From JAICMB01 sp963795935 (lineage in GTDB: Bacteria; Acidobacteriota; Terriglobia; Bryobacterales; Bryobacteraceae), in assembly GCA_963795935.1 (NCBI GenBank), contig CAWCJO010000020.1, forward strand, positions 241,418 through 305,417: DNA of 64,000 nt, written 5' to 3'. The notes beneath the pieces are model-generated. The model saw nothing but the letters and a program-made list of their open reading frames with translations, was not told the origin of the DNA and did no database searches. The position numbers were made by a program, and so were the translations under genes. Shown piece after piece: positions 9,336 to 19,064 of the stretch (position 1 is its first letter; every line of letters starts with the position of its first letter).

Positions 9336-10097
9336 GTGGCGACCTGGAAACTCACGATCGAATATGACGGAACCAAGTACAGCGGATGGCAGGAGCAGAC
9401 TAACGCCAGAACGGTGCAAGGTGAAATTCGCCGGGCCGCCGAAGATTATTTCGGCGCCGCGGTGGAGATGCAGGGCTCCGGACGTACCGATGCCGGCGTA
9501 CACGCCCTCGCGCAGGTAGCCCACCTGCGGCTGAAACAGCGCGTCTCGAAGCCCCTGGCCGGCATGATTCGGGCCCTCAACGACCGTTTGCCCGGCGATA
9601 TCGCGATCCTCGAAGCGTCTCCGGTCTCCGGCCGCTTTCATGCCCGCCACGACGCGCTGACAAGGACCTACCTCTACCAGATATCGACGCGCAAAACCGC
9701 GTTCTCGAAAAAGTACGTGTGGTGGGTAAAAGACAACCTCGACGTCGGCTTGATGGCCCGGGCCGCCCAAATGCTCGCTGGCCGGCACGATTTCATCTGC
9801 TTTCGAGCCGCCGACGCGTCCCGTCCGGCGGAGTCGACCATCGTTGTGGTCGAGTCCGCGGAGGTCGATACCGACGCGGACATGATATTGTTCCGCATCG
9901 AGGCGTCGCATTTTCTCTGGCGCATGGTGCGCAGGTTAACCGGCGTACTGGTGAAACTCGGGAAAGGCGAGATCGCGATTGACGACTTCGAGCAGCTCCT
10001 CGCCGGACGCTGCCGCGACTCGCTGGACGTCGCCGCCTGGACAGCGCCCTCCTCAGGCTTATTTTTGGAATCGGTGCGATACCGCAATGGGCTGTAG
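9336..10097 (+). CDS. truA: tRNA pseudouridine(38-40) synthase TruA
   Basis: This is a 253-residue enzyme of the usual TruA size. It isomerises uridines 38-40 in the anticodon stem-loop of many tRNAs. The catalytic Asp is Asp52 in GSGRTDAGVHA, and the N-terminal LTIEYDGTKYSGWQ and mid-protein RYLYQI-like segment (TRTYLYQI) are family hallmarks. The start is GTG at 9336; MATWKLTIEYDG aligns well with family starts. Its 3' end overlaps the convergent VanZ-like gene by 39 bases, so there is no room for a separate terminator between them. Confidence 0.96.
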   Translation: MATWKLTIEYDGTKYSGWQEQTNARTVQGEIRRAAEDYFGAAVEMQGSGRTDAGVHALAQVAHLRLKQRVSKPLAGMIRALNDRLPGDIAILEASPVSGRFHARHDALTRTYLYQISTRKTAFSKKYVWWVKDNLDVGLMARAAQMLAGRHDFICFRAADASRPAESTIVVVESAEVDTDADMILFRIEASHFLWRMVRRLTGVLVKLGKGEIAIDDFEQLLAGRCRDSLDVAAWTAPSSGLFLESVRYRNGL

Positions 10098-11288
10098 AGG
10101 CGCCCACATCTCGTCTTTTCTGAATGTCTGGTCCAAGAGATAGAACATCAGCGCGGTAAAAAGCGCCAGCAGCGGATCGGAGATCTCGGACGTCCTTCCC
10201 GGAAGGTGCGTCTGAATCGCTTCGATGCCGGCGAGCAGTGCGGCCACCCCCAGCGCGGCGGGAACTAGGCGAAAACGCGATTCACGCAAAAACCAGACCA
10301 ACGCGCCATAAGTGAAAAGCTTCTGAAACAGGACGAGAAACGACCACAGCCAATCGCCGGCCAGGAATCCGGTGAAGGGAATCCATGCAAACGGATGTCC
10401 GGCGGCTGTGAAGCGGAAAGGCATCAGGCCGCCCAACACTACGGAGGCCGACAGCAATCCCGCAATAACCGGCGCGCGCCGGAAGCGGCTTCGCTGCAAC
10501 CACAGCCAGGCCGCGCATCCCAACGCCAAACCTACCGCCTCGGACCAGGCCAGCGTGCGCTCGCGTATCAGAAACCGCAGCGGCGCCAGGGCGAGTATCG
10601 ACAAGATCGCGAGATTGCGGAGCTTCCTGTGCACAAGCTGGTCCACGATTTCGACAAACGCGATCGCGCCCACCGCACAGGTCATAACGTCCATGGGCGC
10701 TATTGCGGCGGAGTTGCGGAAAGCGGCCAGTTTTGCCAGTAAATGCCCGCGGCTGATATCTGGGAAGAATGGAAAGCTCTGAAAAAACACCCAGCAGAGC
10801 GCCAGAAAGAAGGCGCTGGGCCGGGCGCCGCGCCGGATCGCTTTCGATCGCATCGCCCGCGCCGGCTTGCTCTCGAACAGCACCGCGGCCGCGACGCCCA
10901 ACATGGCGCCGGTCACATTACAGACCACGTCCAGCGCGCTGCAAACGCGTCCACGCACGAATAGTTGCGCCATTTCGAGCGAACTGGACAGCGCCAACGC
11001 CAGCAGCAACGGTCCGGCGAAGGACAGCGCGGCCATGCCCATTTGCCGGCAAAGCAGGTAAGCGAACGCGCCCAGCGGCGCATACACGAGCACGTTAATG
11101 ATGGCGTCAACCGGGGAAGCGCCTACACCCGATCGCGCGGGCCATGAATGTAGTAGCGCCAAGACAGGGTTGCCCAGCCCAATGGGGCGATAAAACTGAA
11201 ACGGAAACAGCGATCCGTAAACGATGACGAGCGCCGTAACGGCGGCGAGAGGCAGCAACCGTCGTCCGGCATAAAACGGCTGTTTCAC
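10059..11288 (-). CDS. VanZ-like multi-pass membrane protein
   Basis: This 409-residue membrane protein starts with YGSLFPFQF and a DAIINVLVYAPLGAFAYL segment. These are the characteristic VanZ motifs (SLxPF and N-x-L-x-F-x-PLG). Roughly ten hydrophobic segments can be counted, about twice a single VanZ domain. A second FPFQF/MPFRF-like element (GGLMPFRFTAAGHPFAWIPF) suggests an internal duplication. VanZ proteins are linked to envelope or teicoplanin phenotypes in Gram-positives; the role in acidobacteria is unknown. It overlaps the 3' end of truA on the other strand, and the minus-strand neighbour upstream is the metallo-beta-lactamase-fold gene. Confidence 0.85.
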   Translation of the reverse strand: MKQPFYAGRRLLPLAAVTALVIVYGSLFPFQFYRPIGLGNPVLALLHSWPARSGVGASPVDAIINVLVYAPLGAFAYLLCRQMGMAALSFAGPLLLALALSSSLEMAQLFVRGRVCSALDVVCNVTGAMLGVAAAVLFESKPARAMRSKAIRRGARPSAFFLALCWVFFQSFPFFPDISRGHLLAKLAAFRNSAAIAPMDVMTCAVGAIAFVEIVDQLVHRKLRNLAILSILALAPLRFLIRERTLAWSEAVGLALGCAAWLWLQRSRFRRAPVIAGLLSASVVLGGLMPFRFTAAGHPFAWIPFTGFLAGDWLWSFLVLFQKLFTYGALVWFLRESRFRLVPAALGVAALLAGIEAIQTHLPGRTSEISDPLLALFTALMFYLLDQTFRKDEMWAPLQPIAVSHRFQK

Positions 11289-11331
11289 GTTCGCCAGATC
11301 TTATAGTAATCGCCGGCGCAGCCGTCGAACG

Positions 11332-12315
11332 TCAGCGGACCCGTAGCGCGCTTCTCTGCGGCGAGCGGCGCGAAACCGCGGACTGCCGCCGCGCTACCGC
11401 GTACCAAACGGCTCCGCCCACAGCCGCGCCCAGCAGCAGCTTCGGCAGCGGTCCCACGGCGGATGGCGGCACGTGCACCACGCCGCGCTCGTCGGCTACG
11501 GCGGGCCGATGTCCATAGCGGCCATTCCAGGGCCGCGCAACTTCGTCGAAATGGTCGGCGAGCCAGCGCAGCGCATTCATCGCGTCCGGACCGACTACCG
11601 GCAGGCCATGACCGCACGCGCATACGTTCGGTTCGAGATCGGATAAGCGCCGCACCGAAAGCGCCGCCGCATCCCAATCCATCGTGTAGTACGCGGGCGG
11701 CCCGTGCATCTCCGGGCGTTGCCGCAGGACCGCCGTGAGCGATTCCTGCCTCGTAGTCACAAACGCGTCTCCCGCGATCAGCGCGCGATCCTCGTCCCGA
11801 AAAAAGGAAACGTGACCTGGGCTGTGCCCCGGCGTGTGGATCCACCGCCACCCCGGCAGCCCCGGAACCGAGCCATCGCCTGGCAACGGCCGTACGCGCC
11901 CATCAAGATCGATTGGACCGCGTGGATACAGGAACGAAAGCAGCGCCAGCGAACCGCCTCCGGCCGTGGGATCCGGCGGCGGATATTTCGAGCGCCCCGT
12001 CAGGTACGGCATCTCCAGCGCGTGCGCATACACCGGCACATTCCAAAATTCCGCCAGCTCCTGCAGCGAGCCCACATGGTCGAAGTGACCATGAGTCAGA
12101 AGAATCGCCTTAGGCGCGCGCGCGCCGAAATGCTTCGCCGCCCATCTCCGGATACGGCTCGCTTGGAAATACAGTCCCGCGTCGATAAGGACCCAACCAC
12201 CATCGGCCGATTTCACGCCGTACAGGTTGACCATGATGGTGCGGAGTCCGGCGATGCCCGGCGCCACTGCGTCAATCGGCTCGGTATCGCGCGTAGGAAT
12301 CGGGATCTGTTGCAT
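11332..12315 (-). CDS. Metallo-beta-lactamase-fold hydrolase
   Basis: This 327-residue protein carries the metal-binding HxHxDH motif (LTHGHFDHVGSL) near residue 95, a second histidine in THTPGHSPGH-type context (HTPGHSPGHVSFF), and an aspartate in IAGDAFV. The pattern fits glyoxalase II/beta-lactamase-like zinc hydrolases. After the catalytic domain there is a short hydrophobic segment (LLLGAAVGGAVWYAVA) and a basic tail, so it may be membrane-attached at its C-terminus. No substrate can be assigned. It sits 55 bases downstream of the RNase T2 gene and may be co-transcribed with it. Confidence 0.9.
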   Translation of the reverse strand: MQQIPIPTRDTEPIDAVAPGIAGLRTIMVNLYGVKSADGGWVLIDAGLYFQASRIRRWAAKHFGARAPKAILLTHGHFDHVGSLQELAEFWNVPVYAHALEMPYLTGRSKYPPPDPTAGGGSLALLSFLYPRGPIDLDGRVRPLPGDGSVPGLPGWRWIHTPGHSPGHVSFFRDEDRALIAGDAFVTTRQESLTAVLRQRPEMHGPPAYYTMDWDAAALSVRRLSDLEPNVCACGHGLPVVGPDAMNALRWLADHFDEVARPWNGRYGHRPAVADERGVVHVPPSAVGPLPKLLLGAAVGGAVWYAVARRQSAVSRRSPQRSALRVR

Positions 12316-12369
12316 GGCGGGCGGGACCTCGCTGATTAGATCCCTCGAACGGCAAAGGGTTTCCGGCCG

Positions 12370-13038
12370 CTAATGAACCGGTCTGACGACGACGCGATCC
12401 ATGCGGCACTCTCCCGCGCTGGCGCTGCACGGCCGCGCGTTCAGCTCTTTGTCGAAACACACTCGCACTTCCTGCAGCTCGCCATCGCGATAACACGAAG
12501 TACGAAACGAATCCTTCGGCCAACGAGGATTGGCGGCCGCGAATTCGGCTTCGATTTGAGATGGGCTCAAGCGTAATTCGCGCGCGGGCTCCTGCAGCTC
12601 TTTAGGGATCGCCACCGCATCGCGCGCCTTTCGCGCGGCCGCGAAATAATCGCCCGCGCTCAACCCTGTGCAGACGCCGTGCATCGCCCACTCGTGCTGG
12701 ATCAGCGACTCCGTCGGGTAATAGTTGAGCATCGCGCGAACGGTATCGCGCCCGACGGGACTGGCTGGCCCGCAATGCTCCGGCCCGCGGGAGTTCTCCC
12801 CCTGCGGCCACAGCCCGTGCACGACAAATCCCAGCCGCCGCCCGGCCCCGCATTCCCGAAAATCTTTTTCGCCTTCCGGTTGCGCGCAAAAATCCGGCGC
12901 ATACGAGAGCGACAACAGGTAATAAGAAAATGACCCGCCGCGGCTGTGGTGCGATCGCGCCGCCGCCGGGAATGCCGCAAAACTAACAAGAAGAATCGCG
13001 CAAACGAAGGTGGCGGAAAGGGTGGGATTCGAACCCAC
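12370..13038 (-). CDS. Secreted ribonuclease T2 family protein
   Basis: Both T2 active-site motifs are visible: CAS I as FVVHGLWPQ and CAS II as HEWAMHGVCTG (HEWxKHGxC in the family, here with Met instead of Lys). Cysteines suggest disulphides in the periplasm or outside. T2 enzymes cut single-stranded RNA via 2',3'-cyclic phosphates. The start is a problem: the hydrophobic signal-like segment (AILLVSFAAFPAAA) begins right after a tRNA-Ser gene on the same strand, and no ATG/GTG/TTG lies between them. In-frame choices are a GTG inside the tRNA T-arm (13038, used here), a GTG at the tRNA 5' end (13092), or a rare ATT at 12996. Translation may depend on read-through of the tRNA transcript. Confidence 0.82.
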   Translation of the reverse strand: MGSNPTLSATFVCAILLVSFAAFPAAARSHHSRGGSFSYYLLSLSYAPDFCAQPEGEKDFRECGAGRRLGFVVHGLWPQGENSRGPEHCGPASPVGRDTVRAMLNYYPTESLIQHEWAMHGVCTGLSAGDYFAAARKARDAVAIPKELQEPARELRLSPSQIEAEFAAANPRWPKDSFRTSCYRDGELQEVRVCFDKELNARPCSASAGECRMDRVVVRPVH

Positions 13039-13098
13039 GAACAGTTGCCCGTTGGCGGTTTTCAAGACCGCTGCCTTCAACCACTCGGCCACCTTTCC
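13011..13098 (-). tRNA. tRNA-Ser (anticodon UGA)
   Basis: On the minus strand the gene runs from GGAAAGG (13098-13092) to CCTTTCC-G-CCA (13021-13011). The 7-bp acceptor stem is perfect and CCA is encoded. The anticodon stem-loop GGTCTTGAAAACC gives anticodon TGA. The T-arm GTGGGTTCGAATCCCAC is canonical, and a long variable arm typical of class II tRNA-Ser lies between. The RNase T2 coding sequence begins immediately downstream. Confidence 0.97.
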
Positions 13099-13119
13099 CC
13101 CACTCGATTGTAGCCGACC

Positions 13120-13672
13120 CTAGTAAGGGTAAGCGTAGCAACCGGGAGGCACAATCCAGTTACCCCATGCGTCGTAATAACCGGCGCAAGGGTCGTAGTA
13201 ACCGGCCCCGTACCCATACCCGTAGTACGGAGCGCCAAACCCGAAGTACAGTCCGCCGCCATAATATCCACGGCCGCCATAATAACCGCGTCCACCGTAG
13301 TAGCCGCCGCGGCGCGCCATAATAGCCGCGGCCTGCATAGGCCTGTCCACCGTTATACGCGCGTCCACCGCCGTAATAGCCGCTCCCGCCCGAGAAGCTC
13401 CGCCCGCCACCCGAGTAGCTGCGTCCACCGCCCGAGAAGCTGCGCCCGCCACCCGAGTAGCTGTGTCCGCCCCCGGAAAAACTGCGTCCACCGCCGCCCG
13501 AAAAGCTCCGCCCGCCGCCGCCCGAGAAGCTGTGGCCGCCTCCGCCTGAGAATCCGTGTCCGCCCCCGGATCCGTGCCCTCCGCCTCCGCGCTGCGCCAA
13601 TGCCACCCCCGGACTGACAAAAATCAAAACCGCGCCGATCACTAATGTCGGCAACCCTAATTTCTTAAACAT
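13120..13672 (-). CDS. Glycine/tyrosine-rich secreted repeat protein, one frameshift
   Basis: The start ATG at 13672 follows GGAGGCGAGC and opens a clean signal peptide (MFKKLGLPTLVIGAVLIF, cut near VALAQ). The mature part is nearly all short repeats of the type FSGGGGHS/R and YYGGRG. After about residue 118 the sense switches to another frame near 13313-13320, where the YYGGRGYYGG repeats continue and end in a sensible tail (DAWGNWIVPPGCYAYPY). The total length is 1 modulo 3, so one extra base within a GC-only stretch explains the break. Such proteins are usually structural surface or matrix components; no enzyme function is suggested. Confidence 0.75.
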
Positions 13673-13845
13673 GCTCGCCTCCGCTCCTGTTAATTGGATG
13701 CGCGCCGCCGCCGCCTCGTTATACAGATTACACGGCGGAAGTGTCTGTAAGTCATAGCCCAAGCCAATCCTGAAGGAGAAATAATGATCTCCATCGCCGC
13801 GGCCCCAGAAGAATTTCGCGTCGCCCGCATGCGAATCCAGAATGG

Positions 13846-15363
13846 ATGAGAATCCATAATAAATACGTGAGCACAACCTACGACCAAGTCCTCTATCGCG
13901 GGCTCCCCTACGCTCAAACCCATCCCAGCCGGCTCGCGACCATGGCCGCTCTGTTCGGCATGGAACCCGCGCCGGTCGACCGCTGCCGCGTTCTGGAGCT
14001 CGGCTGCGGCGATGGCGGCAATCTCATTCCTATGGCGTTCGAGTTGCCCGGCAGCGAGTTTGTAGGCCTGGATCTTGCCGCAACTCCCATCGAGATCGGC
14101 CAGGAGAGCGCCCGTCAACTGGGACTCACTAACATTCGCCTCCGCGCCGCCGACATTCTCGCGGCCGCTCCCGAGCTCGGCGAATTCGATTACATCATCG
14201 CTCACGGGGTGTATTCCTGGGTTCCGGAAGCCGTGCGCGAGGAGCTCATGCGCATCGTGGGCGCACACCTGGCGCCGCACGGAGTCGCCTATGTCAGCTA
14301 CAACGCCCTGCCTGGATGCCATATGCGCCTGATGCTGCGCGAGATGATGCTGTATCACCTGCGCGACGTGAACGATCCGGGCTCGCGCCTCCAACAAGCC
14401 ATAAAATTTCTGGAATTTCTCATGACCGCGCCGCCGACTAAAAACACAGTCGGCGCGATGCAGAACGAAGTGCAGGGCTTTCTCGATCGCGACCCGGCGG
14501 TGCTTTTTCACGACGAGCTGAGCGAAGCGTATTTCCCCATCCACTTCAGCGATTTCATGGCGCACGCCGCGCGCCGCGGCCTGCAATATCTGGCCGAGGC
14601 CGCCATCTACGACATGGAGCCGAGCAAGGCTTCCCCCGAAGCGCGTGAGCAGCTTGCCATCTACGCGGGCGGCCGCCGTATCGAGCGCGAGCAGTACATG
14701 GATTTCCTGAAATGCCGCAAATTCCGGCAAACCCTGCTATGCCGCGCCGACGTCCAAATCGCGGACGCGCCGATCGCCGATCGCATACGCGCCCTCTACG
14801 CCTCTTCCCCGGCAACTCCGGTGTCTCCCGATCCCGACCTCACCGGAACGGCCATCGAAGAGTTCACCGCTCCCCGCAAGGCCGCCATGAAAACAGCCCA
14901 CCCGCTGGCGAAAAGCGCTGTCGGCATTCTGGCCAAGCGCTGGCCCGAGGCGCTGCATTTCGACGAGCTTCTGGCGCGATGCTCCGAGTTGTCGCGCGCC
15001 GCCGCCGATTCCGGCGAGCTGTCGGAAATCCTTCTGGCCACTCATCGCGCGGGCCTCGTCGAGCTTCACGCCCGCGCTCCGGCTTGTACTTCGGTTCCCG
15101 GCGAGCGGCCCGCCGCTTCGACGCTGGCGCGCTGGCAGGCGCGGCAACGCCACTCCCTCACCACGGCGCGTCACACCACCATTGAGGCCACCGGAGATCT
15201 CGAACTGCGCCTGCTCGCGCTTCTCGACGGAACGCGCGATCGCCGCGACCTCGCCACGGAAATTGGACCCCTGCTCGAACCTCCCCGCCCCGCGCCGGAA
15301 GTGCTCGAAGAGCTCGACAAGAACCTCTCCAAGCTGGCGAGGTTCGGACTCCTCATCGCCTGA
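13846..15363 (+). CDS. SAM-dependent methyltransferase with regulatory domain
   Basis: This is a 505-residue protein. The N-terminal half is a class I methyltransferase with motif I VLELGCGDGGN (about residues 50-60) and an acidic SAM-ribose position in EFVGLDLAAT. The middle (about 210-300) matches the methyltransferase regulatory domain architecture (DYIIAHGVYSWVP, then FHDELSEAYFPIHF). The C-terminal 120 residues look like a winged helix (LLALLDGTRDRRDLATEI). Members of this group are often encoded near secreted or cell-surface loci, but the substrate is unknown. The ATG at 13846 gives MRIHNKYVSTTYDQVLY, a typical family start. Confidence 0.88.
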   Translation: MRIHNKYVSTTYDQVLYRGLPYAQTHPSRLATMAALFGMEPAPVDRCRVLELGCGDGGNLIPMAFELPGSEFVGLDLAATPIEIGQESARQLGLTNIRLRAADILAAAPELGEFDYIIAHGVYSWVPEAVREELMRIVGAHLAPHGVAYVSYNALPGCHMRLMLREMMLYHLRDVNDPGSRLQQAIKFLEFLMTAPPTKNTVGAMQNEVQGFLDRDPAVLFHDELSEAYFPIHFSDFMAHAARRGLQYLAEAAIYDMEPSKASPEAREQLAIYAGGRRIEREQYMDFLKCRKFRQTLLCRADVQIADAPIADRIRALYASSPATPVSPDPDLTGTAIEEFTAPRKAAMKTAHPLAKSAVGILAKRWPEALHFDELLARCSELSRAAADSGELSEILLATHRAGLVELHARAPACTSVPGERPAASTLARWQARQRHSLTTARHTTIEATGDLELRLLALLDGTRDRRDLATEIGPLLEPPRPAPEVLEELDKNLSKLARFGLLIA

Positions 15364-15485
15364 GCCTCCCGGTACTTCCTTGGGAAAGTTCACGTCCACC
15401 GCTTCTTCGCGGTTGCGGCTGGGAAACCCTTTCCGAGCCGCGCGCGTCAGCGAGCGGCGCCATACGCCAATTTATGCGAGTTTTA

Positions 15486-17396
<1,911 letters not shown>

Positions 17397-17442
17397 CTTC
17401 TATTTTCGCAATCCAGCGGCGCCGCGTGGGCGGGCCTCCGGC

Positions 17443-17698
17443 TTATTCATCTCGCGGCGGCGGGACCAGCATGGTGGCGTCGGGCGATGAGTGCACGGCG
17501 ATAAGCGCCAGTACATCGTCCCGCTCCGCAGCTCCAAGCCTTGGCGGTGTCCCGCGCTTGCGCGCGAATCTCTCTGATCTGGGCGTCCGTCAGAATATTT
17601 GCGTTCTTCAAAGCGCTCTCGATAGCGTTGATTTCAAGCCGTTGGGAAAGCAGCAGCCGCAGCAGTTGTCTCCAGTTCCCGGTCGTCACGCCATCCAT
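17443..17698 (-). CDS. Small helical protein, last gene of CHAT-TG operon, one frameshift
   Basis: I do not recognise a family. The ATG at 17698 lies 22 bases after the hydrolase stop. The first 53 residues are helix-forming and charged (MDGVTTGNWRQLLRLLL, then ALKNANILTDAQIREIRAQ). Near 17535 the meaning moves to another frame that reads LGAAERDDVLALIAVHSSPD and ends MLVPPPRDE. The region is 256 bases, 1 modulo 3, again one extra base. It would be about 85 residues and cytoplasmic. Tight spacing in the operon suggests a partner or regulator of the CHAT-like/transglutaminase protein and the hydrolase. Confidence 0.6.
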
Positions 17699-17720
17699 TC
17701 TCTCTCGCTCCCGCTCCTCT

Positions 17721-19064
17721 TCAGATGCCCAGGTAATTGCGGATGAGCGCAATGGTCTTCGGCTGGCGAAAATAGTTGGTGTGGTGGACGGTCGAGCCGC
17801 CGCGCTGCCGGGCATCCGGCTCCGAGGCGAAGTTGTAGCAATCCTCGATGTTGAGGTCCGCCATGAGGCGCAGCATCGAGCGCGTATCGACCACCAAGTC
17901 GTTGTCCTCCGGAAACACCAGCCGGTCCGCCACGAAATCGGCCACGTGATCCTTGTTGAACAACCGCCAGATTTTCAGGCCGACGCCTTCCGGTTTGAAG
18001 TTCGATTGAATGGCATAGTATTTCGGCCAGGCGCACTGGCGCTTTTCATTGAGACGCGCCAGCTCCGCGTTGTCGGCGCCCATGCGCGACATGGCGTTCA
18101 GACCGGGGATCATCGCGATACCGGCATCGACCGCGGGCGTTTGCGCCGCGATGGAGGTCACCACCGACAGCGCCTTGAAGATGCCCGCAATGACGACGGT
18201 CCAGGGCACCAGAGCCGTCAGCTCGCCGGTAATCTTCTCAAAGCTAGCCAGCATATCGAGGCCGTTGCGGAGATTCTTGGGCGCGGCCAGGCTGGTTCCT
18301 TCCAGCGGACATCCCACCAACACCGCCTTGCGCTCGATACCGTTCGCGCGATCGAAAGCCTCCAGCCACCAGCGCGTAACCAGCCCTCCCCGGCTGTGCG
18401 CCACCACATGCACGGGCTTGGAGCATCCATCGAAGCGCCGCGCGAGATCCAGCGCATTGAGGACCGGGCTGACCGACACGGTGCGGTGGTCGAATAGAAG
18501 TACCTCATGGTCTTTCACGGCGTCGGACATAAACTGGCGCCCTTCCGCCGTGGCGCCGATTTCATTCAGGAGGTTCGCGGAATTACTGAATGTGCCGTGG
18601 ACAAACAGCAGCACCGCCGCTTTATCGCATGACGGCGCGGAGGTGTCGGACACACGCCGCTTACCCGCGTCCGCATCCCAGAAATCGAGGCGCTTCAAAC
18701 CCGCATTGGGCGTCAGCGCGTTATCGAAATCCACCAGATGAGCGGTGATCTGGTTGGGGCCGACCTCCTCGTATTTCAGCCTTCGCACCACTTTGCCTGG
18801 GAAAAACGGAATGCGCCCTCTACGCATTTGCGTTTCCGTCACGGCGGGCAAAACACTGGAGCTTTCATAACAGAGCGTCGCGCCCGTAACGGGATCTTCT
18901 GCGAAGGTGAGCACGCGCGTTTTCGGCGCCGTGGAGGAGCGGACGGCGCGCCTCAACAGGTGAACACTGGGATCCGAAGCCTCGCCCGGCTCCATGACGA
19001 GCGGATGAATGTTCATCTTCTCCAAACGCGCCGACTCCGAAGCGGTGAGATCCGGCGGAATCAT
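17721..19064 (-). CDS. Alpha/beta hydrolase (lipase/esterase-like) of CHAT-TG operon
   Basis: This is a 447-residue soluble protein with no signal peptide. The oxyanion strand is VLLFVHGTFSNSANL, and the nucleophile elbow VHVVAHSRGGLV gives the GxSxG-like A-H-S-R-G with the catalytic Ser at about residue 220. A conserved-looking IEDCYNFASEP and VHHTNYFRQ near the end could supply Asp and His. The fold is like PGAP1/lipase-type hydrolases. Its start overlaps the stop of the CHAT-like/transglutaminase gene by 4 bases (ATGA), so the two are translationally coupled. The lack of a secretion signal argues for an intracellular substrate, such as host lipid or an acyl-protein (inference). Confidence 0.82.
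   Translation of the reverse strand: MIPPDLTASESARLEKMNIHPLVMEPGEASDPSVHLLRRAVRSSTAPKTRVLTFAEDPVTGATLCYESSSVLPAVTETQMRRGRIPFFPGKVVRRLKYEEVGPNQITAHLVDFDNALTPNAGLKRLDFWDADAGKRRVSDTSAPSCDKAAVLLFVHGTFSNSANLLNEIGATAEGRQFMSDAVKDHEVLLFDHRTVSVSPVLNALDLARRFDGCSKPVHVVAHSRGGLVTRWWLEAFDRANGIERKAVLVGCPLEGTSLAAPKNLRNGLDMLASFEKITGELTALVPWTVVIAGIFKALSVVTSIAAQTPAVDAGIAMIPGLNAMSRMGADNAELARLNEKRQCAWPKYYAIQSNFKPEGVGLKIWRLFNKDHVADFVADRLVFPEDNDLVVDTRSMLRLMADLNIEDCYNFASEPDARQRGGSTVHHTNYFRQPKTIALIRNYLGI

Noticed and set aside
9267..10107. Minus-strand frames overlapping truA
   Set aside because: Shadows of truA; the pseudouridine synthase motifs fix the coding frame.
13011..13092. N-terminal extension of RNase T2 reading MAEWLKAAVLKTANGQ
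   Set aside because: This is the translated tRNA-Ser gene, a well-known annotation artefact, not protein.
13380..13580. Short regular repeats considered as a CRISPR-like array
   Set aside because: They are in-frame codon repeats for Gly/Ser/Tyr motifs, without constant repeats and unique spacers. No CRISPR array is seen in the window.
13160..13876. Longer frame for the glycine-rich protein starting at 13876
   Set aside because: The first 68 codons overlap the divergent methyltransferase start and make no sense. ATG 13672 with a Shine-Dalgarno and signal peptide is clearly the start.
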